A stretch of DNA of 64,000 nucleotides from Aulostomus chinensis (taxonomy: Eukaryota > Chordata > Actinopteri > Syngnathiformes > Aulostomidae). The DNA lies in NCBI GenBank assembly GCA_037954235.1, contig JBBMOA010000014.1, positions 22,916,273-22,980,272 of the forward strand. Reading direction: 5' to 3'. The notes under the pieces are model-generated. The model made no database searches and was not told the origin of the DNA. It saw only the letters and a list, made by a program, of their open reading frames with translations. A program made the translations under genes and the position numbers. Below, piece by piece: positions 13,913 to 24,953 of the stretch; the stretch's first letter is position 1; each line of letters starts with the position of its first letter.

Positions 13913-14492
13913 TGTGTGCGCACACGCGCATGTGCTCATATGTGTGTGTGTTCAGCCTCTTGACTGGTGCAGTGATGCAAGGAGGCCTACCAGAGGATGG
14001 CTGCTCCCGACTGAGAGGCAGATGTTAGCGCTACACCTAAAAGTGAATTTTCATTGTATCTAACTGGGAGTAACGATATGACCCAATCATAGGATCTGAA
14101 TAAAGCATCACAGCAGTTATGTCACTTAATCAACACGTGGATAAAAGTTTGTATCCACAAAGGAAAGAGGAAGCATGCGAGCAAGAATTTACAAAAAAGT
14201 GTGAACAGTTTCAGTAAAATGTGAGGAGAAAGTCTTCGGAGAGGAGGGAGCTGTGGAGGAGAGAACAGGAAAAGAAGAAAATTAAAACCACACATCCAGG
14301 GTTGGAAATAACACATCTCTTACAGTGGATTTTCTTAGGATTTGCTATCGCTTCAGTGGGGAGAGGGAAATTAACGCAAGGCCAAAAATAGTGAGTGTTC
14401 TCAAAGCATAGAGTCTGTGTGTTCTGGGTCAGAGGGTGCAGAGAAAAACCTGGTGTACAGGCAGAGAATACTACAGGGTGCCCAAGGTTAGG

Positions 14493-14494
<2 letters not shown>

Positions 14495-14574
<80 letters not shown>
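14495..14574. repeat. GT microsatellite
   Basis: Pure GT, 80 bp. Confidence 0.95.
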
Positions 14575-14577
<3 letters not shown>

Positions 14578-14901
14578 TTCTAATGTGTTTATTTTCCGGG
14601 GGGGCTGAGTTTACTCTGGCCTCACTGCAGCAATCCATGCTGCACATTATCGAAGCGAGCATTCATACGCCCACGTCTGGTGGATGGTGGTGATAATGAC
14701 GGATGGTCCTCGTCTCCAAAATGTTTCTCACGCCGCGAGAGACCAGAGCGGAAATGTTCCTACAGCTCCTTCATTCATGGCTCCATCTCTGGCCATCAGA
14801 TGCACGTTTTACCTGGACTGACTCCGGGCGGAGGTGGAGGAGATAAGGCTGAGCTCAAACAGTGCAGAGGGCAAGCAGCTGTCAACATCAAACAGCAGCT
14901 G

Positions 14902-14927
14902 CGTGTGTGTGTGTGTGTGTGTGTGTG
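14902..14927. repeat. GT microsatellite
   Basis: Pure GT, about 26 bp, followed by GAAAGAGAGAGAGA. Confidence 0.9.
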
Positions 14928-15169
14928 AAAGAGAGAGAGAGTTGTCTGAAACCAAGATGCAGACAGAGCTAGCAGATGATAAGATGAAAGGATGGAGAGG
15001 CGGATAGAAATTGTGTCGGGGAATCAAAATCGATGTAGTGGCCGTCCTCTCCAACAGGCTGTACTCTGTCCGACTCTTTCGACTCAACTCAACAGGACCA
15101 CTTGTCTACAGCATCAGAGGCTCCGTATCAAACCTCCAACAGAACTGACCGCAGCATTGAAAAAGTCTT

Positions 15170-15187
15170 AAAGTGATACTTCATCCA
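15170..15187 (+). repeat. 18-bp inverted pair, left member
   Basis: AAAGTGATACTTCATCCA occurs here and, exactly reverse-complemented, at 18634-18651. The word resembles the ends of small fish inverted-repeat transposons (AAAGGGATAGTTCACCCA type). Confidence 0.6.
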
Positions 15188-15898
15188 AAAGATGAGTAGG
15201 GGTCTTGAGCTAGCAAAGGTGTTTTCTTCACCACTGCATCTTCGTGACTCCAGAGAGCAGAAAGAGCCAGACACGTATATTAAGCTAGGAGCTAAAGGCA
15301 ACTGATTGCTACTATATGCGGTTGGCTCTTTCTTGCATTCTTGAGTCTCAAGGAAGTAACGCAGGAAAGAGTTAAGAGTCTACACGGACATCAAGTCAGA
15401 TCGGACAGGTGAGGCCAACACGGATGTGCCTTAAACCTGCATTCTCTCTACTGGCCAACAGGGGGCGACGCAACTGTCATGAAAATAAGTCTGAGAGTTT
15501 CTACCTCTCACTTGACGTATTACGTCAGTCAGCAGTTAATGGTCTCAGTCACTAGGTTCATGTCTTCTGCAATGCAGCATGATGATCATTTGGTCCCGTT
15601 TACACCAGGGGACGCTTCAGGGCGTCGCTGCCAGCGACCCGTCTGTGTTTCAGTCACATCTACTCCTCGCTCCTCTCCAGCTCTTCCTTTTTCAAAATAA
15701 AACAGATGCGTTCTGCCAAAACGCTGGAGGCTTTAAATCTGTAATCCTTGAATCGACGGGTGATGTCACACTGCCTTCATCCACTGGTTGTAATTCATAA
15801 AGTCCTCAGACCGAGGCATCCAGGAGGTGTAACTTACAGTACCAGACAGGGATCGTGTTTTTGTTAAGAAAGGTTTGGCATGGATTAAAATAATGACA

Positions 15899-15930
15899 GC
15901 AATAATAATAATAATAATAATAATGATAAT
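15899..15930. repeat. AAT trinucleotide microsatellite
   Basis: About ten AAT/ATA units with one ATG variant; the only clear trinucleotide repeat here. Confidence 0.9.
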
Positions 15931-17193
15931 TCTAATCAGTTGCATCTTCAGTGACTACCTTTGTAACTAATTAACCAATGAGGTTGGAACTAAACCCGGC
16001 ATCCTTCACTTGTCCACTGGGAACGAGCCAGGCAGGAAGATGGGTACCCTCCCCTCCTGTGTGGGCTAGCATGCTAACATCAATGCAAATCCCTGCAATA
16101 CAGTAAATACATGCATGTGACAGCTTCACAATCTGTTGATAATTTCAGTTGTTCTAACTAACACGCTCACATAAAGCACCACATACTTACACACTGTTGA
16201 TGATGAAATGAAGCTCGTTTGTTTCAGAGATATCAGTATAAAAAGGACTGGCAGGAGTCGTTTGCTTGAGTCTGAAATCGATTGCTTTCTGGCTGTTTCA
16301 CTGGTGAAAAATTGGCAGGCAACAAGTTCTTCTGACTCTAAGTTTTATTTGATGAGTTAACAGTTCGGCTGTGATTTTTCCCAAGGTTTTAACTTCTAAC
16401 AGACAAGAAAACCAAGTCCAACAAAAACTCTAATGGTTTGAGTCACCTGACGCCAGCAATGTTAAATCGTATGATGTTGCACAACCTACAGGAATATAAT
16501 GTTTTCATACCACATTAGTTTTCAAATACTTGGAGTGTTTCTCATACTGTACTTGGAACTGAACCTACGAGTGACACAAACATGAGTCTATTAATCCACT
16601 GGAAAACCGGAGTTGCGGCAAAGTTCCACCACTGAACACCGACCACGAGGCACGTAGACGATTAAATGAATAATCAGGACACAGCAGAGTCCAAAGATTT
16701 TGTCTTAGTGTGCCCCTTGAGCTTGTGGGCCTGAATCAGGTCAGTCTGGGGGGGTCAGATGAGATAAGACCATCTAAGACACTGAGAGACAAAAAGAAAG
16801 TGACCAGACACGACGCTGCTAGTAAAGAAATACTCCTCTCTCTTCCCTATCTCCTTCTATCCATTGGCTGGACCAGCATTCCTCTCTGGGGACACTCTGA
16901 TAACAGGCCATTACCTCTTCATGATTTATGACACCCGGAGTGGACGATTTCATATAATAAACAGAACAGAGATATGCTATAGAAGACAAAAGATCCTAAA
17001 CAACAGGGAGGAAAAAAAAGGGGGGGAGGTGGGAAAATGTGCATTTCTTCGCCTCTCTGCAAGATGAGGGGGTGTAAGAGAAGAGGGGCAGTAAAAAAGA
17101 AAAGGAGAAGGCGGTAGGGGAGTAGGGGGGCGTTCCTGCTGGCTCAGGCCTTGATTAACACCAGGCCTCCTGACAGGAAATGACCCGGCCAGC

Positions 17194-17264
17194 TCATAGC
17201 GCCAGGAGAGCTTCCATCTGGTGTTGAGGCCGAGGAGGAATTCTCCACCCAGGAGAGCTTCGAT
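17194..17264 (-). CDS. Terminal coding exon candidate (71 bp to stop, phase 1)
   Basis: Following the 298-bp exon in phase 1, an acceptor (CCAAAGTTCTGCTCAG) opens a frame that completes an aspartate codon and reads RSSPGWRIPPRPQHQMEALL, A, L, stop. A second, more pyrimidine-rich acceptor lies 47 bases further on (ends at 17218) and opens another frame in the same phase, ending GGLVLIKA with a stop at 17146-17144. The sequence after both acceptors is nearly the same, CAG|ATSGAAGCTCTCCTGG, so this looks like a small tandem duplication of the exon start. Which acceptor is used, and whether this is truly the last exon, cannot be settled here. No AATAAA on the minus strand is close; one lies near 16345. 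Confidence 0.33.
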
Positions 17265-17686
17265 CTGAGCAGAACTTTGGAAATGAATGAACAAGTTTCA
17301 CTTCCAGGGTCTGTGGTCCCACCACACAGAGACAGGCGTGATCGCTCTGGTGTTGCTGGAGGGTGTGAAGGCGGAACTGATTTCTCTCTGGACCTCAGAA
17401 GATTTGTCTGAGCACTGATTCAGTAAAGTTTAGAGGTGGACACCCAGTAGGGAGTAAAAAATAGGTAAGAGAGTTACTTTGACTCAGGACTGGAGGATGC
17501 TGGGGTGGGGGTGGGGGAGAGCGAGGGGACAGTTTGGGGAGGAAAGCGGGTACATTAGGACAAGTCATCTTTCACTGCTGACTGGAATCCTAAACATAAA
17601 CAAGCCCTTCCGCACGGACAGATAAAATGCAGATATACTGTAAAAAACGTAGTAACTGGTAGAAAAAACACACCAATACAGTCTAC

Positions 17687-17717
<31 letters not shown>

Positions 17718-17733
17718 GCACACACACACACAC
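17687..17733. repeat. CA microsatellite with GCACGC break
   Basis: CA, 47 bp, one CG-containing interruption. Confidence 0.9.
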
Positions 17734-18051
17734 GTATATTGTCTGAGGAGAGACATCTGTTTCTATGGCCATCAGAACCACACAAAGACAAACTCCTACA
17801 CCTACTTCAACATCTTTGTCCCTCAGTGGAACTGTTAAGTAGAGACTTATGAAGGATCCCAGCGTGTCCTCCCAGGACAAGACAGGCAAGCGGTTGATAG
17901 CTGGACTCCTCCACTGACCCTCCATTGGGGGGTCACAGCCTGACCCCCGCCTGCACTGACGCGTGTGCAGGGGCCAGGGGCCGCTGTCTTGGTTAGAGTC
18001 CCTCTGGAGCCAGCCTGCATGTGTCTGCTATGTATTTCTGCTTTGTTTTGT

Positions 18052-18054
<3 letters not shown>

Positions 18055-18095
<41 letters not shown>
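18055..18095. repeat. GT microsatellite
   Basis: Pure GT, about 41 bp. Confidence 0.95.
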
Positions 18096-18098
<3 letters not shown>

Positions 18099-18633
18099 CT
18101 GTGTGGGATCATGATAGACTCCTTCTTCATTCCCAGAGGAGATGTAAGCGCTTACGAGCCTTTTATGATGTGCATTTCCTGTCATAAACAAGACACGGAG
18201 GACGTCTGTGCTCAGCACGAACACACTGCGTAAAGCAAACAGAGGTGTCAACTGCACTCAGGCCGGTTCGGTGAAGTCCACCCCTCAAACTACGACTGAC
18301 GCTGCCACTTCCAGACAAATATATCGGATACTCGAGATGAACCCGTGCAGGCTTTCATCAAAGCTCTATTTATCAATTTTGAATGCTGCCCTCTGGGGCC
18401 CACAGGGGCATTTGATGCAGTTGTGAAAAACGTAGCTTTTCATCAAGACTCAACAGCCTGATGCTGTCGGAGGCCTCTGCAACTGTCAACAATTCATGGC
18501 TGCTCTGGGTTTCTTTTCTAATCTTCCTGCATTTTGGAGTTAAAAAGTTACAAACAACTAATGGAGGAGTGAAAATGTCTGTGTGAGCTCAAGACATCTT
18601 ATTGTGAGTACTTGAGAGGCAAAGTACAGTCTC

Positions 18634-18651
18634 TGGATGAAGTATCACTTT
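18634..18651 (-). repeat. 18-bp inverted pair, right member
   Basis: Exact reverse complement of 15170-15187. The two could be termini of one 3.48-kb element or ends of two separate, truncated copies. The sequence between them shows no transposase. Confidence 0.6.
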
Positions 18652-19616
18652 GAAGTTGTAAGCATTTGTTACCTTTATTGCTCACAGGTGTTTAGACTGT
18701 TTCCACACTATTTGGAGGGGAGAGCAAAGAGTTCGAAGGGAAAAGGACAGTAAGACGAAGAGGGGGAGACCCTACCACTGAGCAGCCTTAGGTGCAGGGT
18801 CACTGGGGGGTGAGTCTGGGGGTCTGATGACAGCGTGTGTGGCCCTGCCTCCTACCAGGGCCTGCCGTGAGGGGTTGATGAGCCTCTCTTAATTAAAGCC
18901 TGAGCTCTGTGTCATTGGCTTATCTGATGAAATGAAGTAGAGTGAACAATCCCACCGGCTGCTCGCTCCACCCAGGGGTCTACAGTGTAGCCTCATACAT
19001 GCACGTGTGTGTTTGCATAACAGAGGAGGAAGGAAAGAAAGACCACCAATTAAAAATAATTGGGACTAATTTCATAAACACAGTGCAACAGGGAAAATAT
19101 ATTTAATCAGGCGCGATCATTAGACCAACTTGTGGTTCACTTCCTCCTGCAACCAGCCTGGAGCATTCGAGCCTCTGGGAAGAAGCAGAGGGTGGTAACA
19201 AAGAGTGAAAGGGGAGAAAGAGAGAGAGAGAGATGTGGAAATGGAAAAGGAAATGAAGAAAAACAGAGAAGAAAAGTCTGAGAAATAGGCAGACGTGGAG
19301 TTGGTGACCAGAGTTTTCTGGTGATCCTTTCATGTCCCTCGACTGGCCCGTGTTGCTGTGCCAACCCAAACAGTGGCGTTGGGGAGGTCTGGCTCTCACA
19401 CTGCCCCCCCCCCCCCCGTCCTGTGCACACCCCACTGACAGAATGAATAACAAAGTGAGTCTGAGGCCCAGAAAGAGAAGGACATGACATGAAACCGCCG
19501 CAATTTGAGTTAAATGCACATCTTGCTCTGAAAGTTATTTAGTCAACTTGTTCCTTTCCTCTGTCAGTGCTCTCATCACCATCTGGGGACTCACAGTCTC
19601 ACTACTGGAGCTGCGG

Positions 19617-19620
19617 CACG

Positions 19621-19657
<37 letters not shown>

Positions 19658-19747
19658 GCACGCACACACACACGTACGCACACACACGCACACACACACG
19701 CACGCACACACACACACACGCGCGCGCACACACACACAGGCACACAG

Positions 19748-19794
<47 letters not shown>
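19617..19794. repeat. Compound CA/CG microsatellite, 178 bp
   Basis: CA runs interspersed with CGCACG, ACGTACG and ACGCGCGCGC. Alternating purine-pyrimidine throughout, except two AGGCAC steps. Confidence 0.95.
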
Positions 19795-19797
<3 letters not shown>

Positions 19798-20989
19798 CTA
19801 TGCTCCATCATACTGAGCTGACTAGGCCAAGGAATTAGGAACATTTTGGTTGGCCTGCTTTCTCTCTCTCCTGGCTCATTGTAGCCGATGCTGAGAAGAG
19901 TAGAAAACGGAGAGGGGAGGAGGTTTGACGCCGCACCAAAGAAAACGGCGATCCACCAGGCTGGACAGGAAACACATCCATAAAGTAGTCGGAGGAAACC
20001 TTTTTTGCTGTCTCACCAGCATCAGTGTCGTTATTACCACAACGGAACGAGGGATTAACCGTAACTGCTGGGAGCTATTTACAACCTGCACACATCACAC
20101 ACACTCTGCTCATATACACACCACAGAGTGTGTGGCAGCAGCCAATCAGGCTCCAGGCTTCAGGAGAGCAGTTTGTTCTTCATCCAATCCAGTCATTTGT
20201 TCTCCAGCCATAATTTCACCAACAACCAATCCGGCTCTTTCAACATGTGGTGTTGGCTGTGGAGCGCTCGGTTTAAGAGCCCATTTCCCCGTCTGCATAA
20301 GCTGAGGCATTTTCTTGGATAAATACGAGCTAATTAAAGCCATACACTGAGACAATACACTCACACTCTCTACGGAGGGAGGGGTCATCTCTCATGCACA
20401 GGCGAGAGGTATCATGATGCCAATTCCTTTGAGTTTGTGGTGATTTTGTCAGATGTTATTAAATCAGAGGTTCAGTAGCAGAGCAGAAGCTTGTCAGTGA
20501 GGGCGGTTCACATGTAGAGTTAATGAGCCATAATTCAGCCCCTCCTTCCAGTCACAGCTCGACTGTCAATTCTCTCTGTTACTGTACGCCAAACGCGTGA
20601 GCACAGAGGACACCGGCAAGTTAACTCTTACCACTGTGCTCACCGGGGGTTTGGATCAAACCTGCTGCTGTGTTATTGAGCTGGTTTAGTTTATTTAAGG
20701 GTTAGTTTTCATGTTTTGTTGCCGCCCTCAGCGTTAATTAGAGCTCAAGCAAAAGTCCAAGGGGTCAAAAGGTCACCTTCAGGAGACGTGAGCTCTCCCA
20801 GTGCCGTCTAGTTATTCTGCAACATAAGCTGCGTTTAGTTCTATGACAGCATCCACACAGGTTACTGATGTGAGCTGCTTCTAAATCAGCCAGAGGTCAT
20901 AAAATGAAGCTGGTTCATGCACCAGGCCAGCAAAAATGAAGAAACAACTTCAATTCTGAGAGTTAACATGTAAGAATAATTCATTTAAG

Positions 20990-21324
20990 GGCGGCACGGT
21001 GGAGCAGTGGTCAGCACTGTGGCCCCCCAGCAAGAAGGTTGTGGGTTCGTGGGTCTTTCTGTGTGAGTCTCCATGCTCTCCCTGTTCCTGCTGGGTTCTC
21101 TCTGGTACTCCAGCTTCCTCCACAGTCCAAAGACATCAAGAGGGACCAGGTTAATCCAGACTCTAAATTGACCGTAGGCGTGGCTGGGAGAGCCAATGGT
21201 TGTCTGTCTCTATGTGTTGGCCCTGCCATGGACTGGTGACCTGTCCAGGGGGAAGGCTGCTGGGATAGGCTCCACCCCCACCACCCTGAACAGGAGGAGA
21301 GGGAGAACATGGAGGGATGGATGG
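20990..21324 (+). mobile_element. Teleost interspersed repeat, about 330 bp (copy 1)
   Basis: Starts with GGGCGGCACGGTGGAGCAG, contains the block TCCACAGTCCAAAGACATCA and the phrase GACCTGTCCAGGGGGAAGG, and ends in a GATGGATGG tail. From memory this is the abundant nonautonomous repeat found through many bony fishes. The left part has a tRNA B-box-like string (GTGGGTTCG). AATAATT occurs just outside both ends (20976-20982 and about 21325-21331), possibly a target duplication, with a few unexplained bases between it and the left end. Open frames on both strands across it are not genes. Confidence 0.8.
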
Positions 21325-22098
21325 AATAATTAAATAAATGAGTAATAGCACAACATTTTTCTTAAGTTTTCATTCAGTAAATTCTAGTGGGTGTTGGTTC
21401 TTATTGGTTTATGAGTGTTCAGGAGCAAACTTACATTTTGATCTCACCTAAGAGGAAAACGGAAGTCACAAAGTTCTGATGAATGTGACAAAGATTCTTG
21501 ATTTACTTGCACGCGCAATTCCAGGTCTAAACTTTGTGTGTACACTCTTCAGTCGTGAATGTGTTGATCCTATGGAAGATGCGGCAGAGAAAACCATGTC
21601 AACCAGCACAGATTGGAGACATGACAAAGATCCAGGCTGGACTGGACTGAGGCGCTGTGTGGAGCTGGGAGGCGGTCAGCAGGAGAGGGGGCGTCTGCAC
21701 GCGCCTGTCCTGGCTGGCTTTGTGTCCTAAACCATTTTGTCCACCTCTGTTGTTCTTGCATGTATACATTGTTCTTCTGTTTCACTTTGTGTATGTGTGA
21801 TGTCAGCAACCAGCTCCGGCTGCGCACTGCAGCCGGGGACATGAGAAAAGATGAATTTGTGAAAACGTTGTTCTCATGGTGACCAGGTTTCATTCAACGT
21901 CTGGTTTCCATTTGAGTCATTTAATTGGGGAGAATGTCACAATCAATGTTTTTCTCTGGATGTGGAGAAAGACGACCTCCCGCCTCATGTTACTGCAGCC
22001 AAGCACTTTATCGGCTGCCATAAAAACACTCACACAGACGCTTGTGCGTGGCTCCGATTTAAAGAAAGGTGCACACGAGGCGGAATTCCTCTGAATGG

Positions 22099-22147
22099 AC
22101 GCACACACACACGCACGCATACACACGCATGCACACACACACACACA
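22099..22147. repeat. Imperfect CA microsatellite
   Basis: CA interrupted by GCACGCATAC and GCATGC words. Confidence 0.9.
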
Positions 22148-22910
22148 GGGTGTTTTTTTTTTTGTGTCTAAAACACACCTGGCACACTATGACAGGGTAA
22201 TTTCCAATGAAGTGTTTGGAACAGAGAGTCAGGTTTTTAACATGAGCCACATCTCTGGGTCTGTGCCTGCCAAGAGGCCCCTTCTACTCACACAGGGCCA
22301 AGTAGAACAGGAAGAGAGAGAGACAAAGTTGGAAAGAGAGAGAGAGAGAGAAAGAAAGAAAGAGAGGAGATGAACAATCTCGACACAAACTTACTAACCC
22401 ATATACACTGCACGTGAGCTGATGTGTGATATGCGGTGTATTATTTCAGGGTGTGTGCTAAGGTACGGAGCAGACCACAACTAAAAGTAGCTCTAATTAT
22501 GAACTATGTGGCAGGGGAGGAGACGGCCTGCGTGCAGGCTCAAGGTTAAAGAGGCTATTATTCAGGGAGGTATCGCTGGCTGTGGTCAGGAGGTAGACAA
22601 TTAATTCATTTTAAGAGCCGGCCTTCATCTGCCCCACCACCACACGCTTCCCAGCTCCGCTAAACCAGCAAAGAAACTAGTATAAATACACACTTGCGCC
22701 TGTTAGCAAATTTACACCACAAATATAACCGACCTTGCGTTGTCAGAGTTGCTGTGGAGGTTTAAGAGTGAATGATGCTCTCATTTCTCTCTGCGCACAC
22801 GCAAAATTCAGACATTCTCACACTTGACTGTTTGTTTAGCTGCTTCATATATTGATCTGGCAGTGCATGCTGTGTGTGAACAAGCAAGAGTGTGATGCAA
22901 GGAGCAGGAG

Positions 22911-22926
22911 GGAGAGAGAGAGGGGG

Positions 22927-22980
<54 letters not shown>
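22911..22980. repeat. GA microsatellite
   Basis: Pure GA over about 50 bp, with a G8 run at its left. Homopurine on the plus strand. Confidence 0.95.
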
Positions 22981-22983
<3 letters not shown>

Positions 22984-23143
22984 GGAGACTTTCTCATCCT
23001 CCCATGAACAGGCCTGGAGATAGAGGCAGGAAATAAACAGTCTCCTACTCCCTCTTGCCACGTGTAATCTCTCTCCTCTTCCTGCATCCAAAAACTAAGC
23101 ACCAGGATGTAATTAGGTTGAGATCACATAAGTTTTCTCTCAC

Positions 23144-23441
23144 CGGTGAGTTTTCGGAGCAGGGGGCTGAGCTCCGTCTCTTGGATGATGACCAGGGTGA
23201 GCGCTCCTATGAGCTCCATCTCCAACTTTTCCAGCTCCTCCTCCTCGTGGGCGTCCTGGTCGACGGGCTGCGCCTCGTCAGCTAGCGAGTACAGGTAGAC
23301 GAGCAGGAGGATCAGCTCATCAGGCCCACACTCATCCTCCCTGAATCTGGACCCTGAGGCCGCGCTGTCCTCGCCTCCACGCGGCTTCATCAAGGGCAGC
23401 AGCTGCCTCAGCACAGCGGGGAAGGCTGAGTCTCCCAGAGC
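23144..23441 (-). CDS. Internal exon (298 bp, phase 0/1), acidic helical domain
   Basis: Ninety-nine codons, the largest exon seen. It begins ALGDSAFPAVLRQLLPLMKP, passes a polar loop (GGEDSAASGSRFREDE), then GPDELILLLVYLYSLADEAQ, an acidic run (HEEEELEKLEMELIGA) and ends ETELSPLLRKLT. Alternating hydrophobic helices and a glutamate-rich stretch suggest a helical repeat or scaffold domain. The acceptor (GCTTGTCTGACAG) and donor (ACCG|GTGAGA) are both strong. GC content is much higher than in the surrounding intron. The antisense frame over the exon is open too but lacks splice signals. I could not match it to a named family. Confidence 0.86.
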
Positions 23442-23689
23442 CTGTCAGACAAGCAGGTGGTTCGTCAGGAGATGGAGATTTTTCTCCCCTGATTTCTGGA
23501 GCAAAGTTCAATAATCTGACTCTTCAGCCATTAAAGTTAGTGGCCTGATTTAGGCTTGAATTCAATGGCAATTTCTCAGTAAATTACAATCTCACTCTCA
23601 CAATGAAAAATATATAAGAAATTTAGAACCAAAAAGCCAACTCCACACTCCAGAGTTTCCCATATATTGACTGACTATGATATCCACTA

Positions 23690-23860
23690 TGACGGCTTCA
23701 TGCGTAAAAAGTTGGTGGAGGCTGCCAAGTAAGACGCCAACCACATCAGGAACCAAGGGTTTTCGTGTCTTGCGCGAGGACACTTCAACACAGAAGTGAG
23801 GATTGAACCAGCGTCTCTTTGGTCGTTAAGCAACCTCTCTACCACCTGGGCCATGCTGCC
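23690..23860 (-). mobile_element. tRNA-derived SINE fragment
   Basis: Read on the minus strand from 23860: GGCAGCATGGCCCAGGTGGT then AGAGAGGTTGC, an RNA polymerase III A-box-like head, followed 30-odd bases later by CTGGTTCAATCC, a B-box. After that comes AAGTGTCCTCGCGCAAGACA, the body typical of a common teleost tRNA-type SINE, and a decayed GGCAGCCTCCACC part. The left boundary on the plus strand is vague. It is too diverged in the tRNA part to be a working tRNA. Confidence 0.7.
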
Positions 23861-23865
23861 AATAA

Positions 23866-24268
23866 TTAGGACGCGACCGATGTAGAATTTTTGAGCCTGA
23901 CACGGATTTTGGAGAAGGAAAAAGAAAACCCTGATTACAGATATGTGTCGCCGATGTAGTGAATTTTAGTGCTGGACTGAAAATAGACTCTCTATGTCTA
24001 ATGTGCGATTTGATACTCACTTTATTGAAAAATATATAAATAAATGAAACTAAAAAAACAACTAACAAACTAAAAAATAATCTAAATAAGCAGGGCGGAG
24101 GTGCCGGAGCGCTCTCTGCTGGACAGACCACGTTGCGCCATCCTAAATCACTACAGGACCTCTTATCTGCACTTCATGGGTCCTAAATGTCTTTCTAAAT
24201 ATCTGCGAATATCAGAATACATATACGCTAATATGATAAGTGTGGGATAGGCCCCTGATGTATGGGTC
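23866..24268. mobile_element. Decayed nonautonomous DNA-transposon-like repeat
   Basis: Begins AGGACGCGACCGATGTAGAA followed by TTTTTGAGCCTGACACGG and ends near GATAAGTGTGGGATAGGCCC. In between are worn forms of GAT(A)-TATCGG-like words and a TTCTCTGCTGGACAGA-like stretch. This order resembles a frequent fish repeat full of CGATATCGGCC words, here strongly eroded. It directly abuts the SINE. The assignment is from memory of the repeat and is moderate. Confidence 0.42.
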
Positions 24269-24865
24269 AGGCCCGACCTGTAATGCTAATATAATGACCC
24301 TAATAATGAACCACACATTTGAATAAGGCGTGTTGGAGTGGACAGATATCGAATATACAAGTCATTCAGAGTAGCACTAACCCTCCAAGGTTGGTCAAAT
24401 AAAGAACCAATGAAAACAGATCAGTACTTGTACATGTACGAGTGTTTTCCTTACTGTAGAAAAGGGTATTCATCATTCCACTCTGAAGCAAAACAACAAC
24501 GTAGAAGCATATTTCTCAAAACTCTTCCTTCCTCACCAGAAATGTTTCCTGCTCAGCAAAGTGTTAAAACTCTGCACTGCTGCAGGAAAGACGCTGCACT
24601 GACGTATGACAGGAGGATTATTTACGTCATCTGATGTGAAATATTCATTCGCATTCATATTTACTGGAGTGATCGTGTCTTTTTCCAAAAAAAAAAAAAA
24701 AAAAACAGAAAAGAAAAAAAAAATTCTGTGCTTAAATATTGAGCAACTCACCGGTGCGACTGAGCTCATGGTTCCATTCGCTAATTTTATAACTGGAGTG
24801 GCTGATGTAACACTTCATTTCGTTGAATTCTTTTGTTGGATTGGCTGAACAGTTTTCTCTGACTA

Positions 24866-24866
<1 letters not shown>

Positions 24867-24952
<86 letters not shown>
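24867..24952. repeat. CA microsatellite
   Basis: Pure CA, 86 bp. Confidence 0.95.

Positions 24953-24953
<1 letters not shown>

Larger units (their letters stand above)
1..17193. other. Downstream/intergenic stretch, no gene recognised
   Basis: Apart from the microsatellites, the hairpin at 2.8 kb and the isolated repeat end at 15.17 kb listed separately, I see no exon chain on either strand. Open frames here are no longer than chance predicts and do not link through splice sites in phase. Two isolated exon-like segments on the plus strand (2732-2944 and 5460-5571) follow good acceptor-like sequences but lack partners. The 3' untranslated region of the minus-strand gene should occupy some of the right end. 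Confidence 0.6.
17265..23143 (-). other. Putative last intron
   Basis: Holds several CA/GT tracts, the long CA/CG compound tract at 19.6 kb, one copy of the 330-bp teleost repeat (20.99 kb), a GA tract at 22.9 kb and the second member of an 18-bp inverted pair at 18.63 kb. The open frame at 20146-20388 on the minus strand is AT-rich and without matching splice phases. No RNA gene was seen. Confidence 0.45.

Noticed and set aside
19535..19844. Cys/Val or His/Thr repeat proteins
   Set aside because: Translations of the CA/GT tract; the same applies to all similar frames at the other microsatellites.
20146..20388. 80-codon minus-strand frame ending in KPGA
   Set aside because: AT-rich, weak acceptor, and it does not continue the gene in phase 1.
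21011..21310. 99-codon frame and its antisense partner
   Set aside because: Lie entirely inside the teleost interspersed repeat; the same frames recur at 37.6 kb.
23780..23860. Possible tRNA gene (A- and B-box-like words)
   Set aside because: Cloverleaf does not close and the downstream body is that of a SINE.
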